From Scylla paramamosain (lineage: Eukaryota > Arthropoda > Malacostraca > Decapoda > Portunidae), in the NCBI RefSeq assembly GCF_035594125.1, contig NC_087172.1:20594930-20658929 (forward strand): a stretch of DNA of 64,000 nucleotides. The letters run 5' to 3'. Each line of letters begins with the position of its first letter. The first letter of the stretch is position 1. This document shows, piece after piece, positions 1-23,221 of the stretch. A model generated the notes under the pieces. The model worked only from the letters and a program-made list of their open reading frames with translations. It was not told where the DNA came from and made no database searches. A program made the position numbers and the translations under genes.

Positions 1-11214
<11,214 letters not shown>

Positions 11215-11822
11215 GACCTCCATGTTCATGTCACTTCCCATTTGACTGACGGTTATAAATTATATGTATCAAAGAAGACAAACTGTAAATATACTGTCTG
11301 TTTGCTAGTCTGTGTCCATAGTTCATAGAAGGAAATGTGTGTGGGTGACTTAGTTTGTCAAACTCTTGGGTCTGTTACAAAAATGTGATGTAATTATTTC
11401 AGTAAACTATCTAGCACCACAACATTATGTAAGTTGTACCTCTATACTGGTGCAAAATGTCTCATTACATAACACAAAGTGGTGTGTTAAGTGTGGATTA
11501 AATCACTGCTGTATCATAATGTTACCTACGCCATAATGCTGCGTTGAGTGCTGCCCAAAACACTACATTGTTATTTTGTATGTGAGAATTCTGTGTCCTA
11601 TCATCTCTCTCTTTTTCTCTCTCTCTGTGCTGGAGCTGGCCTCTCAGTGCACTGTTTACCACTATCTTTAGGTTATAGGTCATATTTTTATACAAATGCA
11701 CACCCTAGAATAGTATGAAAATACTGTAAACTAGATAGTTATGGGGAAGCTCTGTTAATACCATTCATTATTATTATTACATATCATTGTTATCTTCCTT
11801 ATCATCATTACTGCTATTTTTA

Positions 11823-11825
11823 TTA

Positions 11826-11862
<37 letters not shown>

Positions 11863-11970
11863 CATTATTATTATTATTATTGGGGGAGGAGATGAGAGAA
11901 ACACAGGTATTTGGATGTTCAACACCTGTGTTTCTCTTACCTTCTCCCCCAATCTGTTTGAATGTCTGAA

Positions 11971-12013
<43 letters not shown>
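11823..12013. repeat. Two (ATT)n arrays flanking a hairpin
   Basis: ATT arrays at about 11823-11880 and 11971-12011, in the same orientation, bracket the inverted repeat at 11879-11953. Confidence 0.9.
11879..11953 (+). ncRNA. Long hairpin in the 3' UTR (miRNA-precursor-like or palindromic MITE)
   Basis: Arms 11879-11908 and 11924-11953 pair over 30 positions with three mismatches; some would be G-U pairs in RNA. The loop is 15 nt. Arm core: GAGAGAAACACAGGT against ACCTGTGTTTCTCT. Its length and loop would fit a microRNA precursor, but a palindromic MITE inserted in (ATT)n is equally possible. Confidence 0.5.
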
Positions 12014-12015
<2 letters not shown>

Positions 12016-12454
12016 TACTGGGAGAAGGAAATATATTTTTACCATCTATGAAGCTAAGTGTGCACTGAAAACACTTTCATAATTAACAAACTGATGTAAT
12101 TTCACACTACAAAAGAATAGGATTGGAAAACATGACTGTTGAGCTACTTTTCTATAACAGATTGCCTGAAGAAAAAAAAAAAATAATGTAGTCTAATGTT
12201 CTAAGAAAAAACTTATTCACTCCAACAAAATAACACTGCTGAAAATGTTACGATGCTTAAATCGTTTAAATGTACCGAAGGAATACAAGTAAATGAATGC
12301 CAAAATTACACACATTCATCTTAATTCTTTGCCCTATTTGTTTATTCACACCTGTGCACACTAGTTAATTACCTCACCTAGGATTGTGTTTACATGAGTG
12401 GAGCACGTAATACTGGTTCTCAGATTGTTCTCATGTGTATATACGCATTATGCC

Positions 12455-12460
12455 AATAAA
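12455..12460 (+). terminator. Poly(A) signal AATAAA of the proprotein gene
   Basis: Canonical AATAAA within TGCCAATAAAGAATC, about 1.24 kb after the stop codon and followed by T-rich sequence. Earlier variant signals cannot be excluded. Confidence 0.55.
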
Positions 12461-12660
12461 GAATCATATGCGCACAATTTCTGATTAATTTTTCCTCCAG
12501 CATAAATTAGGAATACTATTTGGTAATAATATTTGTAAAATCAAACTATCATACACACAAATTCCCATACTCTTGGGTTTCTTCCAGCATAATAAAGGTG
12601 AATCCCAGTTCATGAATAAGTTAAATTTCTTAAAAAAACATTCACAAACATTCATAAATC

Positions 12661-12849
12661 AAGAGCTCCAGTTGGCTGCTCCTGTCAGTGGTCACCATGA
12701 TAGATCACCTGTCTCTATTTTACCTCCTGCATCTGTTGTACCCATCACTGTCTTCCCTCAAAACATCGACAAACCTGAGGACCAAATGCAAATTTTGACT
12801 GACATGTCCAAGAAGAGAAGCAATTCAACACTATCAGTCTCCATGAAGG
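12661..12849 (+). CDS. Candidate orphan exon (+)
   Basis: An open frame encoding a mixed-composition stretch (SILPPASVVPITVFPQNIDK and KKRSNSTLSVSMK). It ends at a good donor ATGAAG/GTAAGC at 12849/12850. A possible acceptor is ATAAATCAAG before 12661. The opposite strand has stops in all frames. No partner exon is identified, so this could be an unrelated gene or chance. Confidence 0.3.
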
Positions 12850-12860
12850 TAAGCAAATGA

Positions 12861-15420
12861 AATGATCCATTGTAACCTTACATATAATTCAGTAAATAAC
12901 TGTCACACAAAGGTACAATAACAGTTGTACTTTCAGGATTACAGTGCATAAAGATATACAGCATTCATAATACCCCATCTTAAATATGTGAGGATGTGTA
13001 GAAATGATCAGGAAATGTATCCAGAATGACACAAAAAAAACAAAAGAGAGTTCCTATGGAAGTAATTTTATATGCTGGCTGTCTATCCTCAATAAATGAG
13101 TATCTTATTGCACAAGACTTTACTTACTCTCATCCTTGTTTCATCCACTTAAATAATGCAAGAGTTAATTATACTGGATCCAGACTAATTTGGTACGCAG
13201 GATGTAGGCTGTAATTGTATATGTTGCTGCCACCTCACCTCGGGGTGACCTGACCTGAACTGGGCTAGCAGGTGTGGCCTGGGTGATTCACATGTCATGG
13301 ACACATGGATGGCAGGGCCACACAGCCTGTGTGCATTGCCAAGTGTACTGGCAGATTACAACACTGTTGCTCCATCATAAAAAAAAAAAAAGTCGTATGT
13401 AACATCTTATAATTCTGGAACAAATAAGGCAGAGGGTGACAGTATGATGGAGAAAGGGAGATTGCCATGAGCCTATTGACTGTGAATGTGATAGCAATAC
13501 AGGACAGGTACAGCTGATGACACAAGTACCAAGTAAGGCTGGATTCACTATAGTATCTTCACTCTCTCATCCCTTTTAATAGTAAATTCTGAAACTGTGT
13601 CCTTGATTCTGTTTTTCCCAATTTCTTATGACTTAACAATTACTATTAAACTTTGAAACTGACTGTATGATTCTATTTTCCCACACTCCTCTGGCTTAAC
13701 TACTGGTAAATTCTGAAACTTGCAGTCTGACTCTTTTTACCAATATTCCTGACTAAACTTCAAGAGAGGAGTATCAATTAAACATTCTTTGAGTCTTTAT
13801 GGCTGCCAATCAACCTCTACAGCACATTAGAAAGGAAGAGAAAAAAATCTGCTTTTCTCAATCAGTGACGACTTCTAACAATCTCCATACTCAAGGCAAT
13901 GCAACACTGACAACATATAAGGTTACTCAAGAGAACAAACCAGGATTAGTCCTACACTCTTACAGCCTCATGCCTTATGATTTGGTTATCCCAAGTGGCT
14001 TGGCATCATAAGACCCAATGCCACACTGCCATTATCCCGGTCAGTCACTCATTCATGTTAACACACAAATTCTAAAATTTTCCTGGTGCTACAAGTACAA
14101 TGCCTGATGTTAAGGTTATTACTTTAAAGCTTAAAAATTTTTGGGTTCATATTCCCATTCTGAAAATATATAGGAAATTAATATAAAGATCTTATTCAGT
14201 TAATTATCTTAATGAGCTGACGTGCAAACTTTTCCACTTTCTTCACATTAGGAAGAAAATATTTAGTGATGTCATAGTCATGGAGGTAAATAACCCAAGA
14301 CAAAGATGCATGAAAATAAAACAAAATAAATGAATAGTCATTACAGTTTTGAAGCAATAACAATATAATATAGATTCATAAAAAAAAAAAAAAAAAAAAC
14401 TGAGAGGGAGATGACTATGTGAATTAATATTTTGAAGCTACTGCCAGCATAATGGTGTAAAAAAAAAAAAAAAAAAAAACAGTACACATCTTGATGCAAT
14501 AATAATATAATAAAGACTTATCAGAAAAATTAAGAGATGAATCAGTGGATTAATATTTTCGAGGATGCTACCAACAATAAGGTATAACAATATAAGAAAA
14601 GAAAGAAAAGTAGAAGAAAAGTACACTGATACTTTTTAACAACTACCTACATAAATCACTGACAGCTTGACTTTATAACTAAAACTTACCTATTCATCAT
14701 TATAGTTCAATAATACATTACTTGTTTAAATATACATAACAAAAAAGCTTTTGTCTTTTGTACCAAAAATTCAAGGACGAACACTGAATAATAACTACAT
14801 GAACACATTTCTTTTCTTAATCACACATGTACTGTTAAATAAAAATATTAAATCCTCTGAAGTTGGAAAAGCTACAACTCTGCTTTGCTTTATGTACACA
14901 CACACACACGCACACACAAAAGCATATAATAAAACACTTGCTAAGCATATATTAAAACACTTGCTAAGCATAACAATATACCAGTATCAAAAAACTAAAA
15001 TTCTGTTGAAATTGTCAAAAGTTGTAAGGATTGCACTCGCAGGAGTCAGGATATGTGAATGGCAGACAGGAAAGAAAATGCTCCGAAATTCCAGTTACAC
15101 TTAACAAAATGTCCTGTGATCACATTTACATCTGAAATTTGTGCTTCAGAAAATAATATTCAACGCTGATTTTTACAAACCTATCTCTGTGATTGGAAGT
15201 GTTTGGGTGTTTGTTACCTGTGATATGTTGTTTCCTCTGTGACATCATTTGCTCCTCCTCCTTTACCTCTTTTTCTTTTTCCTTTTTTCTCAGTTCAATT
15301 TTTATATTTCCTTTCCGAATGATAGTGTGATTGCCTCAGTGAATTTCTCCCATTTCTGTCAGCCCTCCTTGCCATTTTGTTCCACCTCTTCTATTGTTCT
15401 TCTTGCAATCTCCTACCATG
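12861..15420. other. Convergent intergenic / 3' UTR interval
   Basis: It holds a degenerate 70-bp repeat (13570-13760), a two-copy A-tract-containing repeat (14345-14590) and an A-tract near 13378-13391. The 3' UTR of the minus-strand gene lies somewhere here. The nearest minus-strand AATAAA I see is at 12341-12346, so the two genes' 3' ends may overlap. No other confident gene. Confidence 0.5.
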
Positions 15421-15443
15421 TTACTGAGGCTGCCAGTTTGTGT
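15421..15443 (-). CDS. Candidate terminal coding exon of the RAG1-like gene
   Basis: The acceptor TTTCTTGCCTGCAG is strong and the phase fits the preceding donor. It adds only DTNWQPQ before TAA at 15423-15421. If the preceding donor is not used, the previous exon instead reads through to a stop at 15836. Confidence 0.5.
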
Positions 15444-16371
15444 CTGCAGGCAAGAAACAAAAGTTGAGTGAAGGATAATATAGAAAAGAAGTACACAAGT
15501 GGATGTTTTTAGTATCTCTCATCAGTCTTCAAGGCTTGATGTGATGCATTCAGTAAATATTCTTTGGTGTCTTTGTTATGACTCATCTTGATAGGAGACA
15601 GTATGCTTTAGATTCCATTCCTATTTTAAGTTCAATGTCTCTAAGTCAGATTTAAATAATATACATTTTTACTTGTGATGATGTGAATAAATATAAAAAA
15701 TATATACTTTTTTAATTGAAGTTTCAGGTAGGTAAAAAATTAAATCAATCTGTGATAACTTGAGCTTGATTTTACTTCCTTTTCAAAGATTAATGATTTA
15801 ATACTTTGAATAGAGACTTTCTCAGATTTTGTCTTTTATGATGCCATAATTAAAGAAAAATGTTTATTTTTCAGCTGGTTGTAAAGGTACTCACCCAAGA
15901 CAGGCTGAATGCTGGACGTCTGAGGGTGGAGAACTTGCTGAGCTTGTGTGGCGTCAGTGGAGTGCAGCTGAGTCTGGTGTGTGAGGGTGGCTTGGTGTGC
16001 TGCTCTCTGCTGCTGCTGGACTGCTGAGAGTGCTGGCTGGGGTGCTGCTGCCTGCTGGTGAACTATGGACATCTGCTGTGGAATGAGGTTGATCTGGGAA
16101 GATGTCTTCTGTGACACCTGCTGAAGCTGGTTGAGGTGGGAGGCTGTGTGGCGGGAGGACTGCTGGTGGATGACTGGCAGCTGCTGGGGTGGTGCTGGTA
16201 TTCGGGTCAGCTGTGGTAGGATGTGGAGGTGCTGCGATGGCTGTGATGCTGGTACGACCTGCCTTGCCTGCTGGTGAATGACATGAAGGTGCTGCTGCTG
16301 AGATGACTGTGATGTGTCTGGCTGACTGGCTTGGTGGTGGGTCACTATGATCTGTTGCTGTGATGTTGGGG

Positions 16372-16405
<34 letters not shown>

Positions 16406-17876
16406 TTGATGTATGACAGGGAGGTGTTGTGACGATGGTGTTGGCTGCTGCTGTTGCTGGTGGTGGATGACAGGAAGCTGCTGCTGTGATGCTTGTGTTG
16501 AATCCGACTGGCTGACCTGTTGGTGGGTGCCTGCTGTGCCTGCTATCTGTTGGTGGGACTGAGGTGTGCTGTGGTGGGGTACAGAATGATGTTGTACCAC
16601 AGTGAGTGCCTGGGCAGGTTGCTGTGGTGGTGGCACAAGGGATAACTGTTCTGAGGGTGCCTGCTGTCCCCCAGTGTGAGTTGGCTGCACCACGGTGTAC
16701 GCCCACACGTACACAGGGGCTGAGCCAGCCTGGGAGCGCTGGGGGACTACACCTGGGTACTGTGCTGATGATGAAGAGACAGGTGCTGTGGCTGGGATGA
16801 GCACCTGGGTGTCCTCAGTGGGCGGCACATTGCTGAGGCCAGGACATGTCCACAGGATCTGCTCGGTGCTCCTAATGATGTCTGCCCCGTCCTCCTGGCT
16901 CAGGTTGTCTGGAGTATCAGGAAGGATGGAGCAGGGGGCAGGCTGTGGCTGTTGTGGCTGCTGCTGTTCCTGCTGCTGCTGTTGCTGCTGAAGCTGTTGA
17001 TGTTGATGCTGTTGCTGCAGTGGTGCTTGTAGTGGTGGTGGTGGTGGTGGAGGTGCCATTTCCATCATCTCTGAAGTTCTTGCAGGTGGCTACAGAAATC
17101 AATCATTGTCAGTTCATTACTTATTGCATAACAGCTAAGGTTTCCTCATTATAAGATGCACTTATGTACCTCTAGGAAATTGTTTACAATTATAACTTGA
17201 TAATGCCTACCTATGGTTCTTCTATCATGGCTGAGTAAAAGTTAAGGTAGCAGAAGTAAATAAATAAAAAACAAATAAAGCAAATATATTAACTAAACCA
17301 AAATAAATAAATAAGTAGAAACAAAAAGTAAATAAAAAATAAATTAGCCTTAACATTAAGGACAAAATCCTTAAATAATCAGGAATTCTAAACTGATATA
17401 AAATCTCTTAACAAAATTTATTAAGCCAAGAGTTCACCATACAAACACGAACAGGATCAACACAAAACAACACACCCCAAACAGGTCCATTCATACTTAT
17501 AACAATCCTACAAATGGAACTCTTTAGACCAATGCATTATGGTCAAAACAAAACCTAACACTGTAAAGTAGCTATAAAAAAAATCCTATACAAGTATGAA
17601 AAGAAAACAGAAATTAAGGATAGTGCACATAAACATGGAAATAAAAGGAAACATTACCTGGAGCCATTAAAAATTCAACACAAATATAAAAAGAAAAGAA
17701 AAATTAAAGATACTACACAAACACAAATAAGGACATAAAAGGAGGCATTACCTGTAGCGTCTGTGAGGGCGGGGAAGGGTAGGGTGAAGGGGGCACTGTG
17801 CGCTGCTTCTTCTTTCTCCTGTGTGTGCCATCCCGACCACCATCAGATGGCACGGAGCATCTGCCAGTTAGAGGGC

Positions 17877-17964
<88 letters not shown>

Positions 17965-20900
17965 GCTTGGAAAAACCTGTTTTTTTTTTTCCAAACTCAA
18001 CCCACTGGGTTTTTTGAGTTTTATTAGGTTTTTGTGAGATTTATTGAGATTTTTTATTTTATATATTTATTTTGTTTATTCCTCATATTTATAAGTAAAT
18101 CAGTTTAAATAAGCAATTAAAAAGCAACCTACACAGAGTGAAACAAAAAGTTTTGAAGTGTTATCTGAAGAACAGACAATTGTTTAGGTCATGCTGATAC
18201 AGGTTAGTTCACTTGGACAAAGCTTGTGTTACCTTGTACTGTACAGGAAATGAATGGGTCAGGCTTGACTACTTTTACATTTTTTATGTATATGTACATA
18301 TACAGACCTTATTTATTGATATGACATAAAACTAAATTTTGATATGTAAAATATTTCTAAATAACCCGAAAAACCCAATTAGGCTGTCTTTTTTTTTTTT
18401 AGTGTTTTTTATATTACTATTATTATTTTTTTTATGCCAAACCTGTTGTCATCACTGTCAAAGACTCGATACACACTATACATATCACCTTTGTTCAAAT
18501 TCACGTATTTAAGAAACAATTAGTAAAAAAGCACATGAAACTGACATAATGAAAGTGATAGAGGACAGACAGAGAACCAGGGACCTTTAAAGGGAGATTT
18601 TATATATTCATGAATAGGGGCATTTATTATGTTATGTTGAATTAGCCCATAAGTGACTGCCAAGACCCTAATAGATTTTGACTGGCCTTGACTGTTCTGT
18701 CATTAAAATAGCAGAAACAGTAAAAGGAAAAGCTTACTTGCGCACATTGTGTCCCTGCTCACCACAGCGGCTACACCTGGTGCGGGAGTTGGTGACCTGA
18801 CTGATGTGCACCAGGCGGGGACTTGAGGCCAGCCAGCTTCTCTTCAGCTCCAGGCACACACTGCCGTAGCGATTGATCACCACCGGCGCCTTCTTGAATG
18901 AGGAGAGGGAAAGTCCTATTGTGTTTCTGGAAAAGATGAATGTGAGAAAGAGATTATTATGATGGGATGGCAATTGTGATGGTGATGATGAAAAATCACC
19001 TAAACAACCACCACTACCTTGACTCCTTTTGAGGGGATTATAACAGTGATGATGATAAGAAAAGTGATGAAAGATTTGAGAAGAAAAATAAATAAATAAA
19101 AAAAATAAAAAAATAAAAATAAAATAAATAAATAAATAAATAAATAAATAAAGAAAGAAAGAAAGAAATAAAGAAATAAAGAAATAAAAAGATCACAAAA
19201 ACAGCCACTAATAGCTACCTGTAATCCTTCCTCATTTCAGCAGCTGAGTTGGTGAAGGTGACCATGAAGCGCAGAGGAGTCCCATTTGGCAAGGTGATGT
19301 GGAAGATCTTGTCAGCCATGGCGGTGCGCTCCATCTCTATTGCTGCATAGGTGGGGTTGATGGCACTGCCCTCCCCCACGATGGCCTTCATGAGTGGCCG
19401 GAACAGTGTAGTGAAGGAGTTGGCTTTGTACAGTGGCGTCACTTTGCTCTCCACCACGGCCTGCATGGACTGCACCCCAAAGAAATAGGTCATCATTTTA
19501 CACTGTGCCGTGCGCCCTCCTGGCCCTGGGGCATCGGTGGTCTTGTCGGAGAGGCTTGTCATGTCGCGCTTCTCCTCGAAATAGTCCATCATGTCCACGT
19601 GGATGCAGGTCTCCTCGTCAAGGTCCTGGATCTCGTTCTCGGTGTAGCAGGAGAGTTCCTCGAGTGTCTTGGCCACTGCATCAAAATAGTGCCAACGAGT
19701 GCCCACCACACTGCCACCCCGGCCTGCATCTATCTTGCTCTCTGGCAGCTCTGTGATGTTGAAATGTGAGGGGTGTGTGCTCTTCTCATGCTGGTAGATC
19801 ACGGGTCCTGCCTTCCCATCAGTCACAAAGTAGTCAAGGTGCTCTGGAAAGTAGGTCTTCTCCAGGCGGTCAATGATGAATGGAGGCTTGAGCACAGACT
19901 TATCCAACTTGTCCTTGTAGTAGCAGTATTCTTTCCTATATTGCTCCTTGGTCTGCTTGAGCAATATCCGCTTGGCCAGACACTCCTCGTCTGTGAGGGA
20001 CACACCTATGCTGTTCTTCTTGCACCATATGTCTGTAACCAGATTCTCTCTAGCACGATCATTTGCATCCCTCAGTGTCTGTATCAACAGGAAGAACATA
20101 ACATCTATTTTATCCTCCTTGTGCACCTGACAGAACTTATCAATGTGAGATATGAGAGGCTTGAGGCGGTCCTGCCGGATGTACTTGGCGTTGACAGAAC
20201 ACAGGGACTGCTTTTGATATGGCGTCCTGGTGCCAATTTTCTTGGGCATAATGAGATACTGCCTGAGTGCCTCCTCCTGAGTGTAGTCATGCTCCTCCAG
20301 GCCGGTAATACTGTCAAGATTGCCAGGGTTCTCTGTCTGGATCCCTATAGTTCTGAATGCATCTCTCAGCTCTTCCCTGCTTCGCTTCCTGGTTGTGTTC
20401 CTTCTTGATTCTTGAGCTTGAGGTGGTGCATTATTCTTTGTGAGTGTCTCTTGAGCATCTGCAGCACCACCACCTACACTACCTTTGTTCTTTATAATTG
20501 ACTCACTAGACAAGATAGGCAATGGAGTTTCCTCTTTCAGAAGACACACAGTACAGTCACTCCCACTATGTTCCACAAACTCTGCTGGTTTGTCTCGGAA
20601 GAGTTCGCACTTTTTCCTCTTTGACACTTTCAAGTATATTCTCTTTATTTTGCGTTCACAGCTCAAGCATACATTGAGAGGATACACTTCTGCACTCTCA
20701 TTTGATATATCAACATTCCACACTTTCTTGACATGCTTCACAACTTCTTCCTTTGGCACTCCTTTTTTGGGGCCATCATACTTGACAGTCATTTCCCCAC
20801 ATATCCTACAGATCTTCCCTAACTTGGTGGTGTGCAAATCCTCACTTGGCTCATCACTTAACACATCATTCATCTCAGCATCTGGATCACCACTACTAAC

Positions 20901-22037
20901 ATTTTCCTCTTGCTTCTCTACATGCTCACCAAAGCTTTCCCCTTTTTCTATGGAATCACTAATCTTCTCTATGGTCTCTCCAGAATCAGTATGGTGTGTG
21001 TCCTGTCCAGCTGTAACTATCATATTACTATTACTGCTCTGTTCTGTCTTAATGACATTCATACCACTGACTTGAGATGCCACATTCTCCATATCAGTAC
21101 TACTGCTCTCCACTGTCTCCTCCCTGCTGTCACTGGTACTGATGTCCAACAACTGCTTCTCTATATCAGTACAGCTACCCTCCACTGACTGACATCTCAC
21201 ATCATTATCACCATCCATCTGCTTCTCCATGTCAGTGCAGCCGCTCTTCACTGCCTGATTTTTGGCATCATTGTTAATGTCTTTCTCTATCTGATTTCCT
21301 AAGTTAATGTCACTACCTTGCTCCCCCAACTTTATTGAGCAACTGTTTGTCTGGTTTGCCACACTACCAATGCCCACTTGCACTTGATCTATTTGTTGCT
21401 CCAGGTCACAGCCAAATGTTAAGTTATCCTCTCCCATTACTTTGGAAACCAGCCCATCACTTACTGCATCCTCCATTTCAAGTAGGAGTGTGATTCTATC
21501 TTGCTGATCTTTTTCGAGGTGGAGAGCACATCTTGAGTCATCACTATTTAGGGTGCTCACTTGTGCTGTGTCCCTCTGGCTTAGAGTTAACCCTGCACTA
21601 GTCTCAGCATCTTCATCACTTTTTGGTTCACATCTCATACTCTCAGTGCTTTCTTGGTTATACTTTGTACTTTGATTATGTTCAGCTCCCAGGTTCTCTG
21701 TCACACACTCAACAGACATTGTATCATAGTCTGCACTAAGTTTACTGTGTGTGGCAGCATGTTTAACACTGCTACTTTCACTGCTACTAGACCCATGGTG
21801 CACAACAGTCCTCTCACTACCTCCTGTATCAAGTTTTGTACTGCTAATGTCACTGTTCTGTGTGTCATACCCTACAATGCCACTTCCTTTGTCTGCCTCA
21901 ATGTTGCTGCCATCACTCCCTTCAGGTGCACTTCCACAACTTTGAGAGTCCATAATTACCTCTGTCTCACATGGCCTAGGGTCCTCTGGTGCTGGGACAA
22001 CAGAGCCTGATCCCCTAGTATACACAAGCTCCTTCAT
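15421..22037 (-). CDS. RAG1-like protein, probably domesticated and catalytically inactive, with Asp- and Gln-rich tail
   Basis: Coding exons on the minus strand: 22037-19219, 18926-18738, 17965-17752, 17089-15895 and 15443-15421. GT-AG junctions agree in phase (2, 2, 0, 1), giving 4440 nt or 1479 residues. Residues 1-400 are acidic, Ser-rich and probably disordered. Residues 410-498 carry CRICG, a C-x2-C pair (457/460) in a VYP-context, and C495/C498. This is the arrangement of the RAG1 N-terminal zinc region ahead of its RING. Residues about 620-940 follow the RAG1/Transib core in order. The later core (third acidic residue) is absent. This suggests a host gene derived from a RAG1-like element and possibly retained for DNA binding. 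Sequence relationships were judged by eye against recalled RAG1 sequence. Confidence 0.65.
15895..17089 (-). CDS. Gln-rich tail exon of the RAG1-like gene
   Basis: The acceptor TTTCTGTAG ends at 17090 (minus) and the donor is TTGG/GTGAGTAC at 15895. It encodes about 398 residues: polyPro, polyGln (CAG/CAA mixed), then a non-repetitive island (DNLSQEDGADIIRSTEQILW). A long Q/H/S-rich region with recurring HQQ and LPVIHQQ units follows. Such tails are typical of transcriptional activation or phase-separating regions. Joining to the previous exon keeps the frame (phase 0), but co-membership in one transcript is inference. Confidence 0.7.
17752..17965 (-). CDS. Poly-Asp exon of the RAG1-like gene
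   Basis: A (GAT)n microsatellite at about 17879-17961 encodes 13 Asp, one Gly and 14 Asp. The sequence then becomes basic (HRRKKKQRT) and Pro-rich. The acceptor TTTTTCCAAG is weak; the donor is CTACAG/GTAATG. An unstable triplet repeat in coding DNA makes length polymorphism likely. Confidence 0.65.
18738..18926 (-). CDS. Exon of the RAG1-like gene: degenerate zinc region
   Basis: The acceptor CATCTTTTCCAG is followed at 18926. The donor is CGCAA/GTAAGC. It encodes 62 residues including GSVCLELKR and LASSPRLVHIS, which fall where RAG1 has its GSVYICTLC and LEASQNLVFHSI segments. The first zinc cysteine pair is therefore lost. The exon ends with CSRCGEQGH, like the start of a CCHC knuckle, but the last Cys is not supplied by the next exon. 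Confidence 0.7.
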
Positions 22038-22049
22038 TATTATGTTTAT
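19219..22049 (-). CDS. Main coding exon of the RAG1-like gene
   Basis: The acceptor AATATTTTGTAG ends at 22050 (minus), with ATG at 22037-22035 as the first start and a short untranslated stretch before it. It encodes 939 complete codons. The donor is TTACAG/GTAGCT at 19219. Seen in order: acidic Ser/Thr-rich region; three tandem units of about 24 residues (245-325); zinc region 410-498; basic patch RNTTRKRSREELRD (546-559); helical core segment with VMFFLLIQTLRDAND (646-660) where RAG1 has its MTLFLLALRARNE segment. Next come TRWHYFDAVAKTLEEL (780-795), HVDMMDYFEEK (813-823, the first-Asp position) and YKANSFTTLFRPL (870-882, the second-Asp position). Confidence 0.85.
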
Positions 22050-23142
22050 CTACAAAATATTCAACAAATCCTCATTTCTGTTTGTCAGGGTACTAGATGA
22101 TTTCATATAGAGGATAAGATTACTGACTGTAACATAACAATACACATAAATACCAATATATGTAGAGTCCATGAACTCCTTAACAACACAACTGTAAAGA
22201 TGAAGAAATACCATGAATGGAGCATAAGCAGTTAATTAAAACAGATTTAGATAGAGTTCAACACTATCCCATAACACTAGATAATGACTAAGGGAGCACA
22301 GTAGCTGTTAACGAATGTCTACTAGATGACCTCACATACTGATTATTTAATCCTTAACACGTGGAGGAACAACTACAACAAATTCTAGCAACAGAAAAAA
22401 AATAAATAAAGAAAAAAATATCAGATTGCTGGAGGCCTTTTATAACCAGTAGGCAGATACGAAAACATTTATATCTAAATCTGTAACCAATACAGCTGTA
22501 CATATAGTAACACAATAAACTACCTTGGCATTGTAACAGGAATACAGGATAAAGGCAAGTCTTTACATGGTCAGTGGATGTGATGGGGAAGTGACATCAT
22601 GGAAGCACCAAAAAATCAACAGCTAGCGAGGTCACTCAGCCTCTCAGTGTGCTATAGTCAGCTCCAGGCGGCATCCATTTGGTGAGAGGGTCCCTGCCAT
22701 GCCCACCAGCAGCCAGGCACCATCTTCATCACCCTAGAACTCAGTTCACCTGAGATCCACCTGCAAGACAATGGAGCTTCAAGGATATATGTATACAGTA
22801 TACTTTTCTTTTGTTTCCATCAACATTTTATTTAAACAACAAATGAGTCTCACCCACTTTCAACAGTGTCAAGACATAGACAATTTCTTCTCAGATCTTT
22901 ATCCTTCTCATGTGTTATGCAGCAAATATAAGGATTCTAGACCTTGCTTAATACCTGGCTGTTGTCTTCATCACATATAATAAACTGCTACTAGACCCAT
23001 AGTGCCACTTAATGGGATAATCTTTGTACTTTGTCTAGGATAAATGAAGGAAAAATCTTAAAATCCTGTCTGAACTACCATGGGCAAAAGGCTGACCATC
23101 TAATCCTACTCATATAAGACTTTAGCTCAATAAGCCCCACAT

Positions 23143-23144
23143 GT

Positions 23145-23220
<76 letters not shown>
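23143..23220. repeat. (AC)n microsatellite
   Basis: About 39 uninterrupted AC units, directly abutting the SINE-like segment. Confidence 0.95.

Positions 23221-23221
<1 letters not shown>

Larger units (their letters stand above)
11215..12480 (+). other. 3' UTR of the proprotein gene
   Basis: AT-rich and non-coding. It contains the (ATT)n arrays and the hairpin listed separately and runs to the AATAAA at 12455. Confidence 0.65.

Noticed and set aside
12573..12660. Start codon and first 29 codons of the 12573-12860 frame
   Set aside because: No Kozak support and AT-rich composition; if the exon is real it more likely begins after the AG at 12660.
16595..16602. RSS-type heptamer CACAGTG next to the RAG1-like gene as a transposon end
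   Set aside because: A single heptamer inside coding sequence with no nonamer at a 12/23 spacing and no partner; chance match expected.
15954..16706. 250-codon minus-strand frame overlapping the Gln-rich exon
   Set aside because: A shifted-frame shadow of CAG-rich coding DNA; the Gln frame fits the splice phases.
19299..20408. Plus-strand frames of 156 and 211 codons opposite the RAG1-like exon
   Set aside because: Antisense shadows of a long conserved-looking minus-strand frame.
22640..22765. Possible extra 5' UTR exon of the RAG1-like gene (CTTGCAG/GTGG and a nearby ATG)
   Set aside because: Acceptor and donor directly adjoin and no convincing exon length can be defined; left unannotated.
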